A stretch of DNA of 7,480 bases from Candidatus Zixiibacteriota bacterium (lineage in GTDB: Bacteria > SM23-81 > DAOVCL01): the NCBI GenBank assembly GCA_030670005.1, contig DAOVCL010000100.1, positions 1 through 7,480 on the forward strand, in the 5' to 3' direction. Both the position numbers and the translations under genes were made by a program. The notes beneath the pieces are model-generated. The model saw only the letters and a program-made list of their open reading frames with translations. It searched no databases and had not been told where the DNA came from. This document shows, piece after piece, positions 1 to 5,192 of the stretch. Within the stretch, counting starts at the first letter, position 1, and every line of letters begins with the position of its first letter.

Positions 1-826
1 CAGCCGGTATTGAAAGTCCTGAATCATCTATCATAGGCCCCTCTTCGGTCTCTTTAAAACCCTTGACCCCACACAGATACATCCCTGTTCCATTGATAGG
101 ATCTTGTCTATGATCTTGGGCATAGTCAAATACTTCCTCAATTGTGTTGACAACAAGCTCAGCATCCAGGTTCTCATCACTGACCCAGATATCAAACCCC
201 GTATTGGCCACATAAAAGGCAATTTTCATCTGCCTTTCTACATCCTCCCCCACTGAAAAAATATCGTAAGAGTCCACTGCAAGAGTATCTGAATCCTGGT
301 AGTCATATTCAATATTCATACACTTCGTCCATGGATTCATCCTTTCAATGGTAATGTACCGCGGTTCCGTCTCTGTCCAGTTGGTTACAATAGTATCCTC
401 ATAGTGCTGGATAAACCCTCGCATCTCAAACTTTTCACCATCTACATCAATATCTGGTAGAGCTCCCCCAAACTCAACCGTCTTAACACCAGTGTCATAG
501 TATGGGAAATCAACACAATTGCTCATTGCATATACAGAATCCGCCTTGCGCAATTTAAACAAAATCTTACACCTGCCAGAGGTATAATTCTCAATAGTTG
601 GCTGAAATGAAACCTCAAACCTACTTTGGCTGTTGGGATTATAAGAAGATGGTGGAATACCCCAGAACTCTATTGCTAATTCTCCTCCTCCATCTCCTGG
701 ATCGCCCGGGCGAATTGACGGAGCCTCCTTCTTAGAGCATCCAGCACCTAAAGAAAATACCACAAAAAGAGACAAGGAGAACAGAAGAAACCTGAAAATT
801 CCTATCATCTTCACTTTGCCCTTCAT
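1..826 (-). CDS. Partial lipoprotein of unknown function (N-terminal 275 residues; C-terminus beyond left edge)
   Basis: Reading the minus strand from the ATG at 826-824 gives an uninterrupted frame of 275 codons to the window edge, so the gene is cut off there and its C-terminus is unseen. The start is supported by GAAAGGGG at 834-841, 7 nt upstream. The N-terminus has a basic n-region (MKGKVKM), a hydrophobic stretch at about residues 8-28, and a lipobox LGAGC with Cys30 as the lipidated residue. Residue +2 is Ser rather than Asp, which by the enterobacterial Lol rule would favour the outer membrane. A short linker rich in Gly, Pro and Asp (about 36-47) follows, then a mature domain rich in aromatic and beta-prone residues. 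Four further Cys residues (motifs SGRC, MSNC, WTKC, MYLC) could form disulfides. I do not recognise the family. Its codons look more AT-rich and more mixed for Arg than those of the plus-strand operon. Nothing indicates its substrate or partner. Confidence 0.85.
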   Translation of the reverse strand, partial: MKGKVKMIGIFRFLLFSLSLFVVFSLGAGCSKKEAPSIRPGDPGDGGGELAIEFWGIPPSSYNPNSQSRFEVSFQPTIENYTSGRCKILFKLRKADSVYAMSNCVDFPYYDTGVKTVEFGGALPDIDVDGEKFEMRGFIQHYEDTIVTNWTETEPRYITIERMNPWTKCMNIEYDYQDSDTLAVDSYDIFSVGEDVERQMKIAFYVANTGFDIWVSDENLDAELVVNTIEEVFDYAQDHRQDPINGTGMYLCGVKGFKETEEGPMIDDSGLSIPA

Positions 827-1091
827 ATACTATCCCCTTTCTACCTAAAGATCAAACAAAACCCACTTTCCTGAAACCTTTCGCTTAAAACCTCAGGGGA
901 AGATTGAGTAGCTTAAAAAGACAAGAATATGCGCCTTTCTGGTTATACCTATTCAGAGAGGGAGAATATGCATGTGCATCGACATAAACACCCTACCTCT
1001 TTTTACAGAAATAATACCCCATTTTTCGAAAGTCAAGAGACATTTTAGGCTTTTTCAAAGAAATTCCCTATCGCAAAATGATAGTGATAGT
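827..1091. other. Intergenic spacer between two minus-strand exported-protein genes
   Basis: This is 265 nt of AT-rich sequence with only very short ORFs. It must hold the promoter of the lipoprotein gene unless the two genes are co-transcribed. A TTGACT on the minus strand (1031-1036) has only a poor -10 candidate (minus-strand TTATTT at 1009-1014, 16-nt spacing), so no promoter is called. I see no GC-rich hairpin with a T-tract after the stop at 1092, hence no clear intrinsic terminator for the upstream gene. Confidence 0.5.
834..841 (-). promoter_or_regulatory. Ribosome binding site of the partial lipoprotein gene
   Basis: Minus-strand GAAAGGGG lies 7 nt before the ATG at 826. It favours this start over the in-frame ATG six codons further in. 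Confidence 0.6.
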
Positions 1092-1496
1092 TTATTCACC
1101 CTCTATTGAACCCTCTACATCCCTTATCTCAAAATCCCAGGTTGAACTCACCTCCATACCCACCGGCTTTAGCTCCTTGAACCTGACACTTTTTCTTCTC
1201 TCTTGAGAATTGGTGAACAGATCCTTCAATTCCCCCTTAAGCTCCTCTTTCCCCAGACTTTTGCCTCCGCTACCAAAATCAGGAACCATCACCTCGGCTA
1301 TCTTTTCTGGCTTCTGCTGCTTTACCCCTTTCCTAAGCAGGTCTATTAAAAGGTAGATCTTCTGCTTGTCAGAAAGCCTCACAGTATAGGGCCCATTGGG
1401 CTTGGAGTCTGCATAAGAAAAAGAAGCAAAAGTGTTTAGCAGAAGGAAGAAAGCTGATAAGAAGAGCGCTATTTTAAGAAACTTATTGGACATCAT
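1092..1496 (-). CDS. Small Sec-exported protein, possibly NTF2/SnoaL-like
   Basis: This encodes 134 residues. The signal peptide is clear: MMSNKFLK, a hydrophobic core at about 9-26, and a probable signal peptidase I site after SYA (residues 27-29). The mature part is about 105 residues. It starts with predicted helices (KQKIYLLIDLLRKGV, then KPEKIAEVMVPDF), then a GKSLGKEELKGELKDLF helix, then alternating strand-like segments (SVRFKELKPVGMEV, STWDFEIRDVEG). That helix-then-strand order resembles NTF2-like/SnoaL lipocalin-type proteins, a fold-level guess without a diagnostic motif. Those domains usually need two or three more strands, so the stop at 1092-1094 may mark a shortened C-terminus. 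Two adjacent ATGs (1496 and 1493) can start it. Neither has a convincing Shine-Dalgarno, and a dispersed repeat begins only 9 nt upstream, so expression in its present form is uncertain. The gene could be a degrading remnant. Confidence 0.55.
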   Translation of the reverse strand: MMSNKFLKIALFLSAFFLLLNTFASFSYADSKPNGPYTVRLSDKQKIYLLIDLLRKGVKQQKPEKIAEVMVPDFGSGGKSLGKEELKGELKDLFTNSQERRKSVRFKELKPVGMEVSSTWDFEIRDVEGSIEGE

Positions 1497-1505
1497 AGAG
1501 AAACT

Positions 1506-1566
1506 TGAGGGTTGGGGTCAGGTCTTCATTCTACACTTTTCGAAATCCCTTTTCAATTGAGTCCAA
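1506..1566. repeat. 61-bp direct repeat, copy 1 (GGGGTCAGGTCT family)
   Basis: This segment is identical base for base to 2165-2225, an offset of 659 nt; the flanking bases differ on both sides. It carries GGGGTCAGGTCT at 1514-1525. The same 12-mer recurs at 1576-1587 and 2173-2184. From memory, sequences of this type occur next to IS200/REP-associated (Y1, RAYT-type) transposase genes in environmental genomes. No transposase is present here, so a non-autonomous element or remnant is the likeliest reading. Confidence 0.85.
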
Positions 1567-1575
1567 AGGGATAAA

Positions 1576-1587
1576 GGGGTCAGGTCT
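1576..1587. repeat. Third GGGGTCAGGTCT motif, different flank
   Basis: This 12-mer matches the core of the 61-bp repeats but continues as ACACATTTGACAA instead of TCATTCTACAC. It therefore appears to be a related sub-type of the same element family rather than a third full copy. Confidence 0.6.
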
Positions 1588-1667
1588 ACACATTTGACAA
1601 TCCAATTTCTTCCTCCCATTCTCGTAACCGGTCAGCCCCGTTCCGACGGGATTCCTGGCGGAAGAGG

Positions 1668-1684
1668 TAACTCCTGACAGCACA
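1668..1684. repeat. 17-bp direct repeat, copy 1
   Basis: TAACTCCTGACAGCACA is identical at 1668-1684 and 2456-2472. Similarity fades just beyond (TTTTCGATTGGCATC against CTGTTGATGCGGAT), which suggests two diverged members of one longer repeat. Confidence 0.6.
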
Positions 1685-1772
1685 TTTTCGATTGGCATCG
1701 GGAGATGCCGCCCACAACTTCTACCCGGCTTTAGCTGGGGTAACCTCGTCTGGGCTTTAGCCCTCAATAAGG

Positions 1773-1815
1773 AGGGCCTGAAAGGCCCTTAACCCTGCAC
1801 TAAAGTGCGGTAGAA
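1773..1815. repeat. Double-hairpin repeat, copy A (short form)
   Basis: Two adjacent hairpins are present. The first is GGGCCT-GAA-AGGCCC (1774-1788), extended by A1773-T1789. The second is CTGCACT-AA-AGTGCGG (1795-1810), with one T-G pair. TAGAA follows. Unlike copies B and C, this copy lacks the AGATTGCTTCGG tail. Confidence 0.75.
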
Positions 1816-2052
1816 TTTCCTGATACAGCCAAAGAAAAACCGACCTGCTTAACTTTACACTATGGCAAATCGGCTGTTTCTTCCTATTGGACTCCAGCTT
1901 GGAATTAACCGCTGAAGAGCTATTGTTCCTTGCCTCCCAACTCACCCCACCTTTCCCTGTCTGTAAGGTAAGGTTTCCCATCATTAGGAGCCTTTTTGTC
2001 AAAATAATGGGTCAAATTCACTTTGTCAAGGAATTTTTGTCAGTGTGCACAG

Positions 2053-2164
2053 AAGGGCCTAGAGGCCCTTAACCCGCACTAAAGTGCGGTAGAAGTTAAA
2101 GATTGCTTCGGCCTGCCACTTCGCTATCGCTGGAGGCAAGTCTTGCAATGACGGGCAAAAATAG
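2053..2164. repeat. Double-hairpin repeat, copy B (with tail)
   Basis: Hairpin 1 is AAGGGCCT-AG-AGGCCCTT (2053-2070, 8 bp perfect). Hairpin 2 is CCGCACT-AA-AGTGCGG (2074-2089, 7 bp perfect). GTAGAAGTTAAAGATTGCTTCGG follows as the tail start, and the tail ends near CAATGAC at 2152. The second 61-bp repeat starts immediately after this copy at 2165. Confidence 0.8.
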
Positions 2165-2225
2165 TGAGGGTTGGGGTCAGGTCTTCATTCTACACTTTTC
2201 GAAATCCCTTTTCAATTGAGTCCAA
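2165..2225. repeat. 61-bp direct repeat, copy 2 (GGGGTCAGGTCT family)
   Basis: This is a perfect copy of 1506-1566 in the same orientation. It follows the second double-hairpin repeat and is followed at once by a 12-bp perfect hairpin. Recombination between the two copies would delete 659 bp. The pair could equally be two independent insertions of one family. Confidence 0.85.
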
Positions 2226-2229
2226 TACC

Positions 2230-2257
2230 GGGTGGCAGAAGCCCCCTTCTGCCACCC
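2230..2257. terminator. Perfect 12-bp hairpin, possible terminator
   Basis: GGGTGGCAGAAG (2230-2241), loop CCCC, then CTTCTGCCACCC (2246-2257) form a perfect stem. TTCCCTTTTT follows on the plus strand. The stem and a broken T-tract would work as an intrinsic terminator for plus-strand transcription, but no gene ends just upstream. It may instead be part of a repeat element or a barrier to read-through. Confidence 0.4.
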
Positions 2258-2268
2258 TTCCCTTTTTG

Positions 2269-2292
2269 CCGTCAGAATCGGGGTTCTGACGG
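2269..2292. repeat. Perfect 9-bp hairpin
   Basis: CCGTCAGAA (2269-2277), loop TCGGGG, TTCTGACGG (2284-2292). It sits 11 nt after the 12-bp hairpin, forming a pair of strong palindromes. No T-tract follows, so I do not call it a terminator. Confidence 0.6.
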
Positions 2293-2306
2293 CTCAGGGT
2301 TTAGAT

Positions 2307-2430
2307 GGGGCCCTAAAGCGCCCTTGGCCCGCATTAAAATGCGGTAGAAGTTAGAGATTGCTTCGGCTTGCCACTTTCCCCTCACTTCGTTCGGGGCTTC
2401 GGCTGGAGGCAAGCCTCGCGATGACAAATG
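2307..2430. repeat. Double-hairpin repeat, copy C (with tail)
   Basis: Hairpin 1 is weaker (2308-2323, one C-C mismatch). Hairpin 2 is CCGCATT-AA-AATGCGG (2329-2344). Compared with copy B, one base in each arm has changed so that the stem still pairs (C-G to T-A). The tail shares AGATTGCTTCGGC, TGCCACTT, GGAGGCAAG and ATGAC with copy B, but its central loop is longer and contains CCCC...GGGG. Confidence 0.8.
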
Positions 2431-2455
2431 AAATACCAACATGTAACCTGAGTAA

Positions 2456-2472
2456 TAACTCCTGACAGCACA
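2456..2472. repeat. 17-bp direct repeat, copy 2
   Basis: This is an exact match to 1668-1684, in the same orientation. It lies after the third double-hairpin repeat. Confidence 0.6.
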
Positions 2473-2507
2473 CTGTTGATGCGGATATACTTTCACCCCC
2501 TCCTTTG

Positions 2508-2530
2508 TCCTCCCCCATCAAGGGGGAGGA
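2508..2530. repeat. Perfect 9-bp G/C-rich hairpin
   Basis: TCCTCCCCC (2508-2516), loop ATCAA, GGGGGAGGA (2522-2530). All C residues lie on one arm. No T-tract follows. It resembles dispersed palindromic units rather than a regulatory hairpin. Confidence 0.6.
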
Positions 2531-2565
2531 GACTGTCTTCGATGCCTCGCCCTGTGGTGGGGGTT

Positions 2566-2592
2566 ATCCTGATCATCCTGTCAATCCTGTCT
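2566..2592. repeat. Tandem repeat, three 9-nt units
   Basis: ATCCTGATC, ATCCTGTCA and ATCCTGTCT follow each other directly. The hexamer ATCCTG is constant and the last three bases vary. From memory, similar ATCCTG strings recur in intergenic DNA of many environmental genomes. Confidence 0.65.
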
Positions 2593-2600
2593 AAAAGTTG

Positions 2601-2626
2601 AAATTCCCAAGCTTAAGGGAATTTTT
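2601..2626 (+). terminator. Hairpin with T-tract upstream of the operon promoter
   Basis: AAATTCCC (2601-2608), loop AAGCTTAA, GGGAATTT (2617-2624), inside a run of five T (2622-2626). The base of the stem is AT-rich, so termination would be modest. It lies 4 nt before the proposed -35 box and could shield the operon from read-through out of the repeat island. It could also be an operator. Confidence 0.35.
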
Positions 2627-2629
2627 GGG

Positions 2630-2658
2630 TTGACCTGAGAGGGGGAAATTGTTACCAT
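2630..2658 (+). promoter_or_regulatory. Candidate sigma-70-type promoter of the operon
   Basis: TTGACC (2630-2635), a 17-nt spacer, then TACCAT (2653-2658). The -35 box matches 5/6 and the -10 box 4/6. Transcription would begin near 2665, leaving a leader of only about 14 nt that still includes the Shine-Dalgarno at 2667-2671. Confidence 0.35.
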
Positions 2659-2666
2659 TGGGCATC

Positions 2667-2671
2667 GGAGG
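2667..2671 (+). promoter_or_regulatory. Ribosome binding site that decides the start at 2679
   Basis: GGAGG lies 7 nt before the ATG at 2679. It supports this start over the in-frame TTG at 2649, which would add ten non-family residues and would sit upstream of the proposed -10 box. Confidence 0.85.
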
Positions 2672-2678
2672 TCAATCT

Positions 2679-5192
2679 ATGAAAGCTGTGATTATGGCCG
2701 GGGGGCTGGGGACAAGGCTCCACCCCCTCACCGTAAATCTGCCCAAACCACTGGTTCCTGTGGTAAACAGACCCTTATTGGAACACCTGATTCTGCATCT
2801 AAAGAGCCAGGGCATCACGCAGTTTATCCTGCCCCTCTTCTTCCAACCAGAGAGGATAAAGGATTTCCTGGGAGATGGTGAGAGGCTGGGAGCAGAGGTT
2901 ACCTACCTGGAACCTCAAGAGGATTATGGCACTGCCGGATGTGTGAAATATGCGGAGCATCTTTTGAATAGCACATTTCTGGTGGCCAGTGGTGACCTTC
3001 TCACCGACTTCAACCTAAAAGAGATTATCTCCTTCCACAGAGAGAAGAAAGCAAGTTTTACCGTGACCCTTACCAGGGTCAAAGATCCCCTCGCCTATGG
3101 GGTGGTGATCACGGACAAGGGGGGAAGGATAATCCAGTATTTAGAGAAACCCTCCTGGGGTGAGGTATTCAGCGATACCATAAACTGTGGCATCTATGTG
3201 GTAGAACCTGAAGTCCTGGCCAGGATACCTCCCAACCAGCCCTTTGACTTCAGCAATGATCTCTTTCCTTCCCTGCTCAAGGAGGATTTTCCCCTCTATG
3301 GCTTTGTTGGCACAGGTTATTGGAGGGATGTGGGGAACATAGATGATTACAGGTTAGCCAACTGGGAGCTCCTGAAGGGGAAAGCACAACTGCCTTTTAA
3401 GGGGGAGTTCACCCACAGGGAGGGAGCAGAGGTATGGATGGCTGAAGGGGTGGAGGTGGAAGAGGGGGTTGTGTTTAACGGAAGAGTAGTAGTTGGGGAG
3501 AAGAGCAAACTTAAAAGGGGGGCCAAGATCTCCTCCTCAATTATTGGCCCGGGATGTCTGATGAGAGAGGAAGCTGAGATAGAGAGATCTATTCTCTTCT
3601 CCGGGGTAAGGATAGGGGAAAGAGCAAAACTGAAGGGGACCATCTTAGGCTCTCGGGCAGAGGTGGGGCCCGAAGCCATCCTCTCCCACTCCTCGGTAGT
3701 GGGTGATGATTGTCTCATTGGCCGGGAAGCCCTGATTAAGGAGAATGTGAGGATATGGCCAGCTAAAAGGGTTGAGGCCGGCTCCACCCTCTCCTCGGCC
3801 CTGGTCTGGGGCCAAAGGTGGAATAGGGAGCTTTTCACTGAAGCTAAGGTTAGTGGTATCTCCAATTTAGAGCTCACCCCTGAGTTTGCCGCCAAACTGG
3901 GGGCGGCTACGGGGGCATTCTGGGGTAAGGGCCATTGGGTGGCTATTACTCAGGATCCAAGCAGTTCATCTCAGATGATTAGTAGGGCCCTGATCAGTGG
4001 GCTCCTCTCCTCGGGTATGATCGTCGACGACCTGGGATTTTTGCCTCTTCCCTTGCTTAGGTTCGAACTGAAATGGGGGAAGGAAACCGCTGGGGTACAC
4101 ATCCGTCAGTCCCCCTATGAAGAGAGGATCTCAGACATAATATTCTTCGATCAGGATGGAAAGGACCTCTCCCTGCGTCGGAGCAAATCTATCGAAAGAC
4201 TGTTCTTCCGAGAGGATTTCCCTCGCCCTTCCTTTGAGGCAATTGGAACCCTGCAGCATTCCAGCCAGGTAAAGGAATTATACCGGGAGAAGTTTCTGGA
4301 GGCTATGGATCTTCCCTTTTTGGCCTCCAAGAAACCCAAGCTGGTGATTGATTATTCCCACGGTTCTGCCGCCACCGTCTTCCCTCCCATTTTGGGGAAC
4401 TTAGGATGTGAGGTCGTCTCCCTGAATGCCTACTTAGACCCCCAGAGGCTCACTCGCAGCCAAGAAAGCTTTGAAAGTTCCTTGAACCAGCTCTCCTCCA
4501 TAGTGACCTCCATAGGAGCCGAGATGGGTTTCCTCTTAGATGTTGTTGCTGAGAGGCTCTATATAGTTGACTCCTCAGGTCATCTCTTAAGCAACGATAT
4601 GGCCCTGGTTCTGGTAACCTCCCTCTTCCTCGAGGTATATACCCCTGAGAAGATCGCTGTCCCCATCACCGCCTCGCGGGAGGTGGAGAGAATAGCCGAG
4701 AAGAGAGGGGTAGAGGTGATCAGGACAAGGGATGATCACCGGGCAATGATGGAGGCCGCCGAGATAGAGAAGGTTGACTTTGTGGGCGGAACCAGGGGGG
4801 GATTTATCTATCCCGATTTTCAGGTGGGATGTGATGCGATGTTTGCCACAGTCAAGATATTGGAGCTTCTGGCCAAGAGTGGCAGAAAGATAGAGGAGTT
4901 AGTGGAAGGAATTGGGAAACTGAAGTTGGTAAAGAGGGAGGTATTCTGCCCGCGGGAGAGAAAGGGGAGGGTAATGCGTGCCCTAATGAAGGAGACAGAG
5001 GATATATCCAGAGATCTAATTGATGGGATTAGACTTCACTACCCCGGGGGATGGGTTCTCCTTCTGCCTGACCCACGTCGACCGTACTTCAAGGTCTTGG
5101 CCGAGTTCGATGATTATCAAGAAGGGGAAAGATTTACTAAGGAGTACATTGAGAAGATAAAGTTCTTTCAAGAGAAAGGGAATGGAGATTGA
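2679..5192 (+). CDS. Fused sugar-1-phosphate nucleotidyltransferase / beta-helix / phosphohexomutase-like protein
   Basis: This encodes 837 residues starting MKAVIMAGG, where the family begins. Residues 1 to about 240 form a Rossmann-like nucleotidyltransferase: GGLGTRL (8-14), PKPLVPV (22-28), GTAG (84-87), SGDLLTD (104-110), EKP (156-158), NCGIY (169-173) and WRDVGN (215-220). It should join a sugar 1-phosphate to an NTP in the cytosol, releasing pyrophosphate. Related fusions are annotated as mannose-1-phosphate guanylyltransferase, making GDP-mannose. Residues about 250-375 carry hexapeptide repeats of a left-handed beta-helix. Residues about 385-835 align with phosphoglucomutase/phosphomannomutase, but the key loops are altered. 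The phosphoserine loop is HIRQSPYEE (474-482; Ser478 aligns with the catalytic Ser). The metal loop DGDxDR reads DVVAER (621-626), the sugar loop GGExSGH reads GGTRGG (703-708), and the phosphate loop is replaced by LPDPRRPYFK (796-805). The three-part architecture is a known one, so the mutase part may be inactive or regulatory. UDP-glucose supply to the next gene is an alternative role. First gene of the operon. Confidence 0.93.
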   Translation: MKAVIMAGGLGTRLHPLTVNLPKPLVPVVNRPLLEHLILHLKSQGITQFILPLFFQPERIKDFLGDGERLGAEVTYLEPQEDYGTAGCVKYAEHLLNSTFLVASGDLLTDFNLKEIISFHREKKASFTVTLTRVKDPLAYGVVITDKGGRIIQYLEKPSWGEVFSDTINCGIYVVEPEVLARIPPNQPFDFSNDLFPSLLKEDFPLYGFVGTGYWRDVGNIDDYRLANWELLKGKAQLPFKGEFTHREGAEVWMAEGVEVEEGVVFNGRVVVGEKSKLKRGAKISSSIIGPGCLMREEAEIERSILFSGVRIGERAKLKGTILGSRAEVGPEAILSHSSVVGDDCLIGREALIKENVRIWPAKRVEAGSTLSSALVWGQRWNRELFTEAKVSGISNLELTPEFAAKLGAATGAFWGKGHWVAITQDPSSSSQMISRALISGLLSSGMIVDDLGFLPLPLLRFELKWGKETAGVHIRQSPYEERISDIIFFDQDGKDLSLRRSKSIERLFFREDFPRPSFEAIGTLQHSSQVKELYREKFLEAMDLPFLASKKPKLVIDYSHGSAATVFPPILGNLGCEVVSLNAYLDPQRLTRSQESFESSLNQLSSIVTSIGAEMGFLLDVVAERLYIVDSSGHLLSNDMALVLVTSLFLEVYTPEKIAVPITASREVERIAEKRGVEVIRTRDDHRAMMEAAEIEKVDFVGGTRGGFIYPDFQVGCDAMFATVKILELLAKSGRKIEELVEGIGKLKLVKREVFCPRERKGRVMRALMKETEDISRDLIDGIRLHYPGGWVLLLPDPRRPYFKVLAEFDDYQEGERFTKEYIEKIKFFQEKGNGD

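Larger units (their letters stand above)
1497..2678. other. Gene-poor, repeat-dense intergenic island between divergent transcription units
   Basis: About 1.2 kb separates the minus-strand exported-protein genes from the plus-strand operon. ORFs here are short, cross the repeats and lack good starts, so none is called. The stretch is a mosaic of repeat fragments and palindromes. Besides the entries listed separately, it holds GGCATC-GGGA-GATGCC (1694-1709), CCCGGCT-TT-AGCTGGG (1724-1739, one G-T pair), GGGCT-TT-AGCCC (1752-1763) and a 17-bp direct repeat at 1668-1684 and 2456-2472. The stretch 1816-2050 has few hairpins and may contain decayed coding sequence. Confidence 0.8.

Noticed and set aside
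1009..1036. Minus-strand promoter for the lipoprotein gene (TTGACT with TTATTT)
   Set aside because: The -10 match is poor and the distance to the start codon is about 180 nt, so it is too weak to call.
1531..1767. Minus-strand 78-codon ORF with a Cys-rich CRPDPF segment
   Set aside because: It runs through the 61-bp repeat and several hairpins, and its residues are translations of repeat sequence. No ribosome binding site or family match.
1887..2072. Plus-strand 61-codon ORF from a TTG (LELTAEELLFLASQL)
   Set aside because: The N-terminal part looks somewhat protein-like and may be a decayed coding remnant, but the start is weak, the end runs into the double-hairpin repeat, and no family is recognisable.
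2272..2496. Minus-strand 74-codon ORF
   Set aside because: It is entirely made of the third double-hairpin repeat, its tail and a strong palindrome, so it is a repeat translation rather than a gene.
1500..2640. CRISPR array
   Set aside because: The repeats are few, of different families, hairpin-rich and irregularly spaced. There are no uniform spacers and no cas genes.
2649..2678. Upstream TTG start adding ten residues to the fused transferase
   Set aside because: The extra residues do not belong to the family N-terminus, and GGAGG at 2667 serves the ATG at 2679.
3347..3895. 182-codon minus-strand ORF inside the fused transferase
   Set aside because: It is an antisense shadow of a gene with clear motifs. 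Its Ser/Thr/Pro-rich translation reflects reversed G-rich codons.
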